DNA from: JAENVU01 sp046598395
GTDB lineage: Bacteria > Actinomycetota > Acidimicrobiia > IMCC26256 > JAENVU01
Assembly (NCBI GenBank): GCA_046598395.1
Contig: JBKJIQ010000027.1
Coordinates: forward strand, 51,544 to 115,543
Reading direction: 5' to 3'
DNA length: 64,000 bases
In this document: positions 33,972-40,969 of the stretch, piece by piece
Layout: each line of letters starts with the position of its first letter
How positions within the stretch are numbered: position 1 is the first letter of the stretch
The notes under the pieces: generated by a model
Told to the model about the DNA's origin: nothing
The model's input: only the letters and a program-made list of their open reading frames with translations
Database searches by the model: none
Program-made: the position numbers and the translations under genes

Positions 33972-34274
33972 ATGACGGATGTGCATGCTGCTGCGGTCTC
34001 GTTCGATCTTCATGTTCCCGAGAGTCGGTCTTTGAAGGTCAAGCGCGCCGCGATCCGTCCCATCGTGGATGGGTTGCGTCATCGGTTCAAGGTTTCCGTC
34101 GCCGAGATCGACCATCAGGACCAGTGGCAACGCTGCGCGATCGGCGTTGCCGTGGTCGCCGAAAGTGACGGCCACTTGCGCGAGATCCTGGACTCGGTCC
34201 AGCGCTTCGTGGATGGCGCGCCCGCAGTCGAGCTCCTCCAAGTCGACACCAACTGGTTCGAGGAGAACTCGTGA
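33972..34274 (+). CDS. DUF503/YlxP family protein
   Basis: A 100-residue protein of the DUF503 (YlxP) family, small ferredoxin-like proteins encoded between infB and rbfA in many Gram-positives. Family features are HVPESRSLKVKRAAIRPIVD, RFKVSVAEIDHQDQWQRCAI and AVVAESDGHLREILDSV. The molecular function is unknown; conserved position suggests a link to translation or ribosome assembly. The start is ATG 33972 with no strong ribosome-binding site. rbfA follows after 16 nt. Confidence 0.88.
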   Translation: MTDVHAAAVSFDLHVPESRSLKVKRAAIRPIVDGLRHRFKVSVAEIDHQDQWQRCAIGVAVVAESDGHLREILDSVQRFVDGAPAVELLQVDTNWFEENS

Positions 34275-34290
34275 GCGGACCGGGGAAGCG

Positions 34291-34710
34291 ATGAGTAGGC
34301 CGCGTCAACCGCCGCGCCAGTTTCCGCGTGTGGCGCGGGTCAACGAAGTGGTGCAGGAAGTGCTCGCGTTGGAACTCGACCGACTGTCCGATCCTCGTCT
34401 CGGGTTCGCCACGATCACGAGCGTGGAGGTGGCGAAGGACCTGCGCGTCGCCGACGTCTTCTACACCGTGCTCGGGAACGACGAACAGCGAGCCGATACC
34501 ACCGCAGGGTTGGCCTCGGCGGCGCCTCATCTTCGGGCGCTGGTTGGGCGCTCGGTCCGCATGAAGTGGGTTCCGGAGTTGCGATTCCATGAGGATCCGT
34601 CCGTGGCCACCGGCGAGCGCATCGAAGCGATTATTCGCGACCTTCATGAGAGCGAACGAGGCGCGGATAACCGCAGGAACCGTCGCAAACGGACGGGAGA
34701 CACTCCATGA
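34291..34710 (+). CDS. rbfA: Ribosome-binding factor A
   Basis: Binds the 30S subunit during late 16S rRNA processing and cold adaptation. The 139-residue protein contains RVARVNEVVQEVLALELDRL, DPRLGFATITSVEVAKDLRVADVFYTVLG (split by the RbfA KH-like fold) and RVRMKWVPELRFHED-like sequence near the end, here SVRMKWVPELRFHEDPS. A basic tail (RRNRRKR) closes it. ATG at 34291 with GGGGAAG upstream; frames starting earlier run through DUF503 and are rejected. The stop overlaps nrnA as ATGA. Confidence 0.94.
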   Translation: MSRPRQPPRQFPRVARVNEVVQEVLALELDRLSDPRLGFATITSVEVAKDLRVADVFYTVLGNDEQRADTTAGLASAAPHLRALVGRSVRMKWVPELRFHEDPSVATGERIEAIIRDLHESERGADNRRNRRKRTGDTP

Positions 34711-35684
34711 CGGCGCAACGGGTTGACTTCGATGCCGCGCTTGACCGAGCGGCCAAGACCATCGACGCGGCCGAGTCGGTCGTGTTGATGTGTCATGTGA
34801 CGCCCGACGGTGATGCGTTGGGCTCCATGCTGGGGCTCCATCATGCGCTCCTCGCCGCGGGCCGCTCGAGTGTGGCCAGCTTCCCCGACCCTTTCGTGAT
34901 CGCGCCCCATTATCGAGATCTCCCCGGTCTGGAACTGATTACCCGACCCGCGGACGTCCCGGATCACAACGCGCTGGTCGTGACGTTCGATTGCGGCGCG
35001 CTCGGTCGGTTGGCCAATCTTCGGGAGAAGGCGGAGGCGGCTGACGAGCTGATCGTCGTGGACCATCACGTGTCGAACGAACGGTACGGAACGATCAACG
35101 TGATTGATCCGCACGCGGCCGCGAGCGGCGTGGTGGTGCGCGACCTGATCCGCGCCATGAACCTGCCCCTCACCCGCGAGGTCGCGTTCTGTCTCTATAC
35201 CGCACTGGTCTGTGATACCGGCCGGTTCCAGTACGAGAGCACGACCAGCGGCGTGTTCAACCTCGCCGCGGAGCTGCTGGAGTTCGATCTGCCGGTGAGC
35301 ACGCTGAGCCGAACGCTCTTCGAAGAGCATTCCTTCGCGTACCTCCAGCTCCTGGCCGAAGCCTTGGCGAGTGCCACGCTCGTCCCGGAGAAGTCATTCG
35401 TCTGGACGTCGGTGACTCAGGCGCTCTTGGCGCGCCACGGCGTGACCATGGAGGAAGTGGAAGGGCTCATCGACATCATCCGGCGCACCGCCGAGGCGGA
35501 CGTGGCCTGTGTGCTCAAGGAAGACGTGGACGGCACGGTCAAGGTGAGTCTTCGGTCGGTGGGTGCTACCGACGTGGAGCGGGTGGCAACGGTCAATGGC
35601 GGCGGTGGCCATCGGTTCGCGGCCGGATTCACATCTCGAGACGGTATCGACGCCACGGTGGCGCGGATCCGAACGTCGCTCTGA
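34707..35684 (+). CDS. nrnA: DHH-family phosphoesterase, NrnA type (nanoRNase/pAp phosphatase)
   Basis: Degrades very short RNAs and dephosphorylates 3'-phosphoadenosine 5'-phosphate, a by-product of PAPS-using sulfur metabolism. The 325-residue protein has MCHVTPDGDALGSMLGLHHA, VVTFDCGALGR, the DHH motif in IVVDHHVSNE and, in the DHHA1 domain, VNGGGGHRFAAGF. The ATG overlaps the rbfA stop, and truB follows, an order conserved in many Gram-positives. Confidence 0.92.
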   Translation: MTAQRVDFDAALDRAAKTIDAAESVVLMCHVTPDGDALGSMLGLHHALLAAGRSSVASFPDPFVIAPHYRDLPGLELITRPADVPDHNALVVTFDCGALGRLANLREKAEAADELIVVDHHVSNERYGTINVIDPHAAASGVVVRDLIRAMNLPLTREVAFCLYTALVCDTGRFQYESTTSGVFNLAAELLEFDLPVSTLSRTLFEEHSFAYLQLLAEALASATLVPEKSFVWTSVTQALLARHGVTMEEVEGLIDIIRRTAEADVACVLKEDVDGTVKVSLRSVGATDVERVATVNGGGGHRFAAGFTSRDGIDATVARIRTSL

Positions 35685-35720
35685 TCCGGTACCGGTGGTT
35701 GCAAACTCGCAGGCCCGCCC

Positions 35721-36626
35721 GTGATTGACGGTCTGCTCGTCGTCGACAAACCTGCCGGCTGGACGAGCCACGATGTGGTGGCCAAGTTGCGTGGGGCCAC
35801 GCGCCAGCGCCGCGTTGGTCACGCCGGCACGCTGGATCCGGATGCCACCGGGGTGCTGCTCGTCGGCCTGGGTCGCGTCACGCGATTGATGCGGTTCCTC
35901 CAAGAAACCACCAAGGCGTACCGAGGTGCGGTGTCGTTCGGTCTCGCCACCGACACGCTCGACGCCGCCGGGGTGGAGCTCGAACGGATGGAGATGCCGA
36001 CGCTCGATGCCGCCGCGATCGAGTCCGTGCTCCCACGGTTTCGTGGCGCCATTGAACAGATCCCCCCGATGGTCTCCGCGCTGAAGCTAGACGGCAAACG
36101 GCTGCACGAACTCGCCAGGGAAGGCAAGGTGGTCGACCGTGCGCCGCGGCCGGTGCGCATCGATCGGTTCGAACTCGAGGCGTTCATGGCGGGGCCATAT
36201 CCGAGCGCCACGGTGCTGGTGGAGTGTTCGAGCGGTACCTACATTCGCAGTCTCGCGGCCGACCTTGGTGTTGCCGTGGGCGGGTGTGCGCACCTTGCGT
36301 CGTTGCGGCGGTTGCGGGTCGGTGCGTTCACCCTGGCCGACGCCCATCCGCTCGACGAGCTGATCGCCGATCCCGAACCGTTCGTGGTCTCACCTGCGGA
36401 CACGCTGCGCGGGATGGAGTCGGTGATCGTGGACGACGCCGTCACGGCGGCGATCGCCAACGGCAAGGTATTTCCTGAACCTCCGTTCACGGTGGTGGGC
36501 GAGGGCCCGTACGCGATGCTCGATGCTCACGGATCCTTGCTGGCGGTCTACGAACGCCATGGAACCGGATGCAAGCCCAGTGTCGTGATCCCCGTCGCGG
36601 CGCCGGTGCCGAGTGCGAGAGAATGA
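35721..36626 (+). CDS. truB: tRNA pseudouridine-55 synthase
   Basis: Makes pseudouridine 55 in the T loop of tRNAs. The 301-residue protein opens with LLVVDKPAGWTSHDVVAKL and has the catalytic Asp in RVGHAGTLDPDATGVLLVG. PPMVSALKLDGKRLHELAR and CSSGTYIRSLAADLG follow, and a PUA-like C-terminal domain completes it. GTG start at 35721, 36 nt after nrnA; ribF begins 4 nt after the stop. Confidence 0.95.
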   Translation: MIDGLLVVDKPAGWTSHDVVAKLRGATRQRRVGHAGTLDPDATGVLLVGLGRVTRLMRFLQETTKAYRGAVSFGLATDTLDAAGVELERMEMPTLDAAAIESVLPRFRGAIEQIPPMVSALKLDGKRLHELAREGKVVDRAPRPVRIDRFELEAFMAGPYPSATVLVECSSGTYIRSLAADLGVAVGGCAHLASLRRLRVGAFTLADAHPLDELIADPEPFVVSPADTLRGMESVIVDDAVTAAIANGKVFPEPPFTVVGEGPYAMLDAHGSLLAVYERHGTGCKPSVVIPVAAPVPSARE

Positions 36627-36630
36627 ACCG

Positions 36631-37602
36631 ATGAGTGGAACGCGGGTCGTTTCGGTGGATGAGGGCACGCCGGTGGTCTCCGAGGGCAGCGTCGTCACCA
36701 TTGGTGCCTATGACGGCGTCCACCTCGGTCATCGCAAGGTGCTCCAGCTCGTGCGCGACCTCGCCGATGCGCGGGGACTCGATGCCGTGTGTGTCACGTT
36801 CGATCGTCATCCGGCGCAGGTCGTTCGGCCGGAAACCGCGCCGAAGTTGCTCACGAATCTCGATCACAAGTTGGAACTGCTCGTTGGTGCGGACCTGGTC
36901 GACGTGGTGTGTGTCCTCGCGTTCGACGAGGGCCGGAGCAAAGAGACTGCGGAGGAGTTCGTTCACGAAGTGCTCGTCGGGTTGCTCGGCGTGCAACTCG
37001 TGGTCGTCGGCGCTGACTTCCACTTCGGTCATCACCGCGGCGGAAATGTCGCGCTGCTCCAACGGATGGGTGCGGACCTGGGGTTCGAGGTGATCGGCCT
37101 CGGGCTGGTTGCGCCGGAGTCGGATGTGGTGCATGAGCCGTATTCGTCCACGCGGGTGCGGCACCGCCTCGCCGCGGGCGATGTCACCGGCGCGCAAGAA
37201 CTCCTCGGTCGTCCCCATGAGGTGCGGGGCACGGTGATGGAAGGCGACCGACGGGGGAGAGAACTCGGTTTCCCGACCGCGAATGTGGCGCTTCCCGCTG
37301 ATGTGTGTTTGCCCGCCGATGGCATCTACGCGGGTCGGTTCCGCGGTGCCGATGGGGAGTGGCGACCCGCCGCGATTTCTCTCGGCCGTCGACCCACGTT
37401 CTACGACGCGCAGGAGTACTCACTCCTCGAGGCGTACCTCCTCGACTTCGATGGGGACCTCTACGGTCAGCCGGCGGCGGTTCAGTTCGTGGAGCGCCTG
37501 CGGGGGGAGCAGCGGTTCGAATCCGTGGATGATCTGGTGGCCCAGATGCACCGCGACTGTGACGCGGCGCGCGCCATCCTCGTTACGGCGTCCGACCGGT
37601 GA
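36631..37602 (+). CDS. ribF: Bifunctional riboflavin kinase/FAD synthetase
   Basis: Converts riboflavin to FMN and then FAD. The N-terminal adenylyltransferase domain shows VVTIGAYDGVHLGHRKVL and VGADFHFGHHRGGNV plus the HEPYSSTRVRHRLAAGD motif. The C-terminal flavokinase domain has the GRELGFPTANVALP motif, IYAGRF and SLGRRPTF. It is 323 residues from the ATG at 36631, which has GAGAG upstream; an in-frame GTG at 36613 overlaps truB. The end overlaps the convergent minus-strand gene by 20 nt. Confidence 0.94.
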   Translation: MSGTRVVSVDEGTPVVSEGSVVTIGAYDGVHLGHRKVLQLVRDLADARGLDAVCVTFDRHPAQVVRPETAPKLLTNLDHKLELLVGADLVDVVCVLAFDEGRSKETAEEFVHEVLVGLLGVQLVVVGADFHFGHHRGGNVALLQRMGADLGFEVIGLGLVAPESDVVHEPYSSTRVRHRLAAGDVTGAQELLGRPHEVRGTVMEGDRRGRELGFPTANVALPADVCLPADGIYAGRFRGADGEWRPAAISLGRRPTFYDAQEYSLLEAYLLDFDGDLYGQPAAVQFVERLRGEQRFESVDDLVAQMHRDCDAARAILVTASDR

Positions 37603-38608
37603 ACGCAATCAGCTTGGTCTGATCGTCAGCGTCGTCGGCGACGGTCACCCGCGGTCCGTACTGACCGCTCGCGCGGAGTGCCTCGTCCATCGGCAGCATG
37701 CCCGCGAGCATTTCGCTCACGATCGCTGGGTCGAGTGACTCGTCGAGGCCCGTCGCGCGGGCGAGATCCCATGTGTGGATCACGATGTCGCCGAACATGA
37801 TCATGCCGATCGCGTACTCAACGGTGACGGTGCCGAGATGCTCGTGCGTGATCTCTCGGTTCGCGGTGGCGGGATCGTCGAGGAGCGCCTGGAGCGAGTC
37901 TGCGAGGTGCGTCCACGCGCCGACCGGATCATCGTCGACGGAGGGCACGGCCGACAGGTTGACGCCCACCGAGGCGAGGAACGACGGCATCCACTCGACC
38001 ATGTGACGCACGACGTCGCGCGCGACCCAACCGGCACACGGTGCGGGGTTGTCCCATGCATCGGATGGAACCTCGTCGACGCGGTCGGTGAACCGTCCCG
38101 CCACGCGTCGAAACCGTTCCGCGGGAGAGTCCGAGATGGCGAGTAAATCGTCGAGGCGATTGAAGGTGTCCTGCATCCCGGCTTCCATGCCGGACTGGAG
38201 ATGGCCGTCGCGATTCTCGCGGGTGGTGTGGAGCACGACGGTCTGCATGGTGGTGACACCGTCGGCGTGCGTCAGCGTCATCGTGTTCACCGCCTCCGCG
38301 TCTGGGAAGCCTTCGAACACCTCGGTCGAGACGATGCGGACGAGCGGCTCGATGGTGCGGTAGGTGCCGTGCCATCCGAGCTCGTTGCCGTCGCCATCCC
38401 GTGAGACGTACCGCCAGGCGCCACCGACACGCAGATCGATCTCGCACGACACGAGTGGGCTCCATGTGGGACCCCACCAGCGGAGCACGTGGCGGGGAGT
38501 GGTCATTGCATCCCACGCGATGGCGAGGGGCGCGTCGAACGAACGGGTGATCACGATCTCGCGCTCCGACGGTGTCGTGACCTTCGCGCTGCCGTATCGG
38601 TTTGTCAT
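37583..38608 (-). CDS. AHSA1 (SRPBCC) domain fused to a TIGR03086/DinB-like domain
   Basis: A 341-residue two-domain protein. Residues about 15-155 are an AHSA1-type SRPBCC domain: REIVITRSFDAPLAIAWDAM, RWWGPTWSPLVSCEIDLRVG and MEAGMQDTFNRLDDLL. Residues about 160-340 match the TIGR03086 family, related to the mycothiol-dependent maleylpyruvate isomerase N-terminal and DinB-like four-helix fold: APCAGWVARDVVRHMVEWMP and FGDIVIHTWDLARATGLD. The two domains are usually separate proteins. The gene overlaps the ArsR stop as ATGA; ArsR-AHSA1 pairs are common, with the ArsR protein repressing both genes. The ligand is unknown. Confidence 0.82.
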   Translation of the reverse strand: MTNRYGSAKVTTPSEREIVITRSFDAPLAIAWDAMTTPRHVLRWWGPTWSPLVSCEIDLRVGGAWRYVSRDGDGNELGWHGTYRTIEPLVRIVSTEVFEGFPDAEAVNTMTLTHADGVTTMQTVVLHTTRENRDGHLQSGMEAGMQDTFNRLDDLLAISDSPAERFRRVAGRFTDRVDEVPSDAWDNPAPCAGWVARDVVRHMVEWMPSFLASVGVNLSAVPSVDDDPVGAWTHLADSLQALLDDPATANREITHEHLGTVTVEYAIGMIMFGDIVIHTWDLARATGLDESLDPAIVSEMLAGMLPMDEALRASGQYGPRVTVADDADDQTKLIAFTGRTP

Positions 38609-38976
38609 GAGGCGTTGCTTTCCTGTTGAAGTTCACCTTGTTGAAGTTCACCTTGTTGAAGTTCGATGAGAAAGTCGTCGAGGCGGTCGTAGCGTTCGTT
38701 CCAGCGCCGTTCGAAGCTCCGGATCCAGTCGTGGATCGGTCGCAGCGCTTGCGCGTTCACCCGGTAGTGGCGGTTGCGACCGACGCGGTCGCACCGCACC
38801 AGGCCCACGTCTCGGAGCACCTTGAGGTGCTTCGAAGCCTGGGGTTGGGTGAAGCCGAGCGCATCGACCAGCTCACCGACCCGCAGCTCGCCCGCGCCGA
38901 TCGCTTCGAGGATGGCGCGCCGGTGAACGTCGCCGATTGCGTTGAACACATCGGCTGAGGTTGGGGTCCGGGCCAT
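38605..38976 (-). CDS. ArsR-family transcriptional regulator
   Basis: A 123-residue winged-helix repressor: AIGDVHRRAILEAIGAGELRVGELVDAL, the recognition helix QPQASKHLKVLRDVGLV, and the wing RNRHYRVNA. No metal-binding Cys pair is seen, as usual for the ArsR proteins paired with AHSA1. I start it at the ATG at 38976, because two upstream ATGs at 38985-38988 fall in the -10 box. The C-terminus carries a three-times repeated ELQQG unit that comes from a 15-bp DNA repeat. It is coupled to the AHSA1 fusion downstream and probably represses its own promoter. Confidence 0.88.
   Translation of the reverse strand: MARTPTSADVFNAIGDVHRRAILEAIGAGELRVGELVDALGFTQPQASKHLKVLRDVGLVRCDRVGRNRHYRVNAQALRPIHDWIRSFERRWNERYDRLDDFLIELQQGELQQGELQQESNAS
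38625..38664 (-). repeat. 15-bp tandem repeat inside the arsR-like gene (3 units)
   Basis: GTTGAAGTTCACCTT is repeated twice exactly, and a third copy keeps the first 10 bases. It is in frame and encodes ELQQG repeats at the C-terminus, so copy-number change would not break the frame. Confidence 0.85.
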
Positions 38977-38983
38977 TGGGGAC

Positions 38984-39011
38984 ATCATACATACCTATAT
39001 CGGAATGTAAA
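38984..39011 (-). promoter_or_regulatory. Promoter and operator of the arsR-like gene
   Basis: TTTACA (39011-39006), a 16-nt spacer and TATGAT (38989-38984) form a promoter whose transcript would start at the ATG itself, 7 nt on. The spacer holds an inverted repeat, ACAT.CC.ATAT.GG.ATGT (38989-39008), as expected for an ArsR operator that blocks polymerase. Confidence 0.65.
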
Positions 39012-39098
39012 GTCGCCGATTCCGCCGTTCGCTGATACGACGAGTCCGATTCCCGCCCGCCGACCACCTCACGACCACCTGACGGGAACCACTTCGTC

Positions 39099-40325
39099 CT
39101 ACGGCGGGCCGCGGGTGGGGTTGGGGTCGGTGGGTGGTTTGAACTTCCATGTGCCTTCGGGGTCTCGGGTGAGGGTCCAGCCGTGCTCCAGCATGTGGTG
39201 GTGGCGGCGGCAGACGAAGACGAGGTCTTTGAGGTTGGTGGCTCCGCCGTTGGCGTAGGCGATGACGTGGTGGGCGTCGCACCAATGTGGGGGTCGGGGA
39301 CAGTCGGGGACGGCACATCCGCCGTGTTGATGGCGGAGTGCTCGTCGTTGGGCGCGGGTGGCAAGGCGAACGCCGCGGCCGAGGTCGAGGACTTCACTGT
39401 CGGCCATGACCACGCGGCGGAGGACGGCTTCGGTGAGCCACGATCGGATCAACGAACACGGAACCGTTCCGTAGCCTTCGACATCGCAGCGGACCGTGCG
39501 CAGGTCCGTGGGCCAGCGGCCGGCCATAGTGTCCTGGTCGATAACGATGTCGATGTTCTTGGGGGCCTCGCCGCGCTCGCCGAACAGCAGGGCGTAGAGC
39601 GCGGCGGCAGTCCGCGCGGCTTTCGTTCGTGGGATTTCGGTGCCGCGGACGGGGTCGGGGAGTCCGTAGTTCTCCAAGCGGTTCTTGATCTCGATGCCCA
39701 TGGCGGGGTTGAACCAGCCGCGGAGTGCGACGCCACCCAACGTGGGTGAGAGGATCAACTCGTTACGCGACGGGTCGTGCGGGTCGTCGCGGATGCCGAC
39801 TTCATCGTCAGCCAGGGCGCGCCACCGCGCGGCCGCGACCCGGAACTCTTCGGGAGGCACTGCTACGGCCGCGTCGACCAACACGTCGCCATGGGAGACG
39901 AAAATGTCTTCCCGGTTCTTGATCGCTCGCGCGATCTGCTCCACGTGCGACGCGGTCAGATCGCCGGCGTCGAGTGCTTTTGACATGCGCTCGGACCGGC
40001 GACACACCCGCGCGGCCGATACGAGCCGAGCCGCCGCAATGCGGGTGGTGGGGATCCGGTGAGTGAGCCACGCGGTGCCGCTCAACGAGCCGTCGGCCGC
40101 GTAGTCGCCAAACCCGTCCCATACCGCGACCGCACGAATCAGTTCGGCCTGCACCCGCTCCGTGAGCCCGCCCAACTCCAGGACCCGCTCCGACCGTGCT
40201 GTGGTCGACCACGCTGTCCGGTCTTCGGACCGCAACATTTCGAGACCGGCAGCGATGAGGCCGATTGCTTCATCAGCACCCGGACTCAAGCCGGCAAATG
40301 TCTTGGGATCCGTCGAGTCGAACAT
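39099..40325 (-). CDS. DUF222 and HNH endonuclease domain protein (13E12-like family)
   Basis: A 408-residue member of a family highly repeated in actinobacterial genomes. The N-terminal DUF222 domain includes LTERVQAELIRAVAVWDGFG, TAWLTHRIPTTRIAAARLV and TASHVEQIARAI. The C-terminal HNH domain has the zinc-type residues C.VPDC, then WCDAHHVIAYANGGATNL and VCRRHHHMLEHG. The family function is not established, and some members may be selfish or repair-related nucleases. I choose the ATG at 40325 (MFDSTDPKT). The 3' end is closely repeated at 63899-64000. Upstream, an AGTATCTGGG element occurs twice in tandem (about 40355-40378). Confidence 0.87.
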   Translation of the reverse strand: MFDSTDPKTFAGLSPGADEAIGLIAAGLEMLRSEDRTAWSTTARSERVLELGGLTERVQAELIRAVAVWDGFGDYAADGSLSGTAWLTHRIPTTRIAAARLVSAARVCRRSERMSKALDAGDLTASHVEQIARAIKNREDIFVSHGDVLVDAAVAVPPEEFRVAAARWRALADDEVGIRDDPHDPSRNELILSPTLGGVALRGWFNPAMGIEIKNRLENYGLPDPVRGTEIPRTKAARTAAALYALLFGERGEAPKNIDIVIDQDTMAGRWPTDLRTVRCDVEGYGTVPCSLIRSWLTEAVLRRVVMADSEVLDLGRGVRLATRAQRRALRHQHGGCAVPDCPRPPHWCDAHHVIAYANGGATNLKDLVFVCRRHHHMLEHGWTLTRDPEGTWKFKPPTDPNPTRGPP

Positions 40326-40465
40326 ACCGTCGTATTGTCCCACGAGGGTGTGACACTCCCAGATACTCCCAGATACTTGCCGATACACTGCGAAACCCAA
40401 CGATTACGGCATGAGGGCTGGAACCCGCCCAAACCCCCAAGCGGACGGTTGCGGCCGGTCCGTGG

Positions 40466-40471
40466 TAGGTT
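40466..40471 (+). promoter_or_regulatory. -10 box of rpsO
   Basis: TAGGTT fits the TANNNT pattern and would give a leader of about 30 nt before the rpsO ATG. Confidence 0.4.
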
Positions 40472-40506
40472 GCCTGCTTCCGCAATCGAAGGATTCTTGT
40501 TCTCGC

Positions 40507-40764
40507 ATGCCCGATACCACTGCAACGATCGCTGAGCACCGCCTCCACGAGACCGACACCGGCTCGCCGGAGGTGCAGGTTGCGCTCCTCACGGGACGCA
40601 TCAACCATCTCACGGAGCACCTGAAGATCCACAAGAAGGATCATCACAGCCGTCGAGGTCTCCTGATGCTCGTCGGTCAACGCCGCCGTTTGCTGGATTA
40701 CCTCCGGCGCAACAACGTCGAGCGGTATCGGTCGCTGATCGCGAAACTCGGTCTCCGCCGATAA
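40507..40764 (+). CDS. rpsO: 30S ribosomal protein S15
   Basis: Primary 16S rRNA-binding protein of the central domain. The 85-residue protein matches the family along its length: TGSPEVQVALLTGRINHLTE, HKKDHHSRRGLLMLVGQRRR, and LLDYLRRNNVERYRSLIAKL followed by GLRR. The ATG at 40507 gives the normal length; an open frame upstream has no S15 similarity. It precedes pnp, as in most bacteria. Confidence 0.97.
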   Translation: MPDTTATIAEHRLHETDTGSPEVQVALLTGRINHLTEHLKIHKKDHHSRRGLLMLVGQRRRLLDYLRRNNVERYRSLIAKLGLRR

Positions 40765-40772
40765 CACGGAGG

Positions 40773-40798
40773 GAAGGGTCGGCATGTGCCGTCCCTTC
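40773..40798 (+). terminator. Terminator-like hairpin after rpsO
   Basis: GAAGGG (40773-40778) pairs with CCCTTC (40793-40798), and CGGC with GCCG inside, across a T-T mismatch and an ATGT loop; only TT follows. It can act as a weak terminator or protect the 3' end of rpsO mRNA. Confidence 0.55.
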
Positions 40799-40841
40799 TT
40801 CGCGTACGGATCCATATCCGCTGCGCGTGAACCAACCGTGA

Positions 40842-40949
40842 GGTGGGGGTGCTCAGTCGCCACCGCTTGAACGTCGCCCGGCAGCGATGGGCTCGAGCGT
40901 TGACCACTGAGAACCGCCCCTCACCCCAACACCGTCGCGCGAGCGACGG
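40842..40949 (+). promoter_or_regulatory. Structured pnp leader
   Basis: Two structures precede pnp. A long imperfect stem pairs AGGTGGGGGTGCTCAGT (40841-40857) with ACTGAG and CCCC..CACC (40906-40925). A perfect CCGTCGC/GCGACGG hairpin with a GCGA tetraloop (40932-40949) ends 20 nt before the ATG. In E. coli pnp is autoregulated through an RNase III-cut leader stem; a similar role is an inference. Confidence 0.45.
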
Positions 40950-40969
40950 AGAGTGAGAGGAGCGCACCC

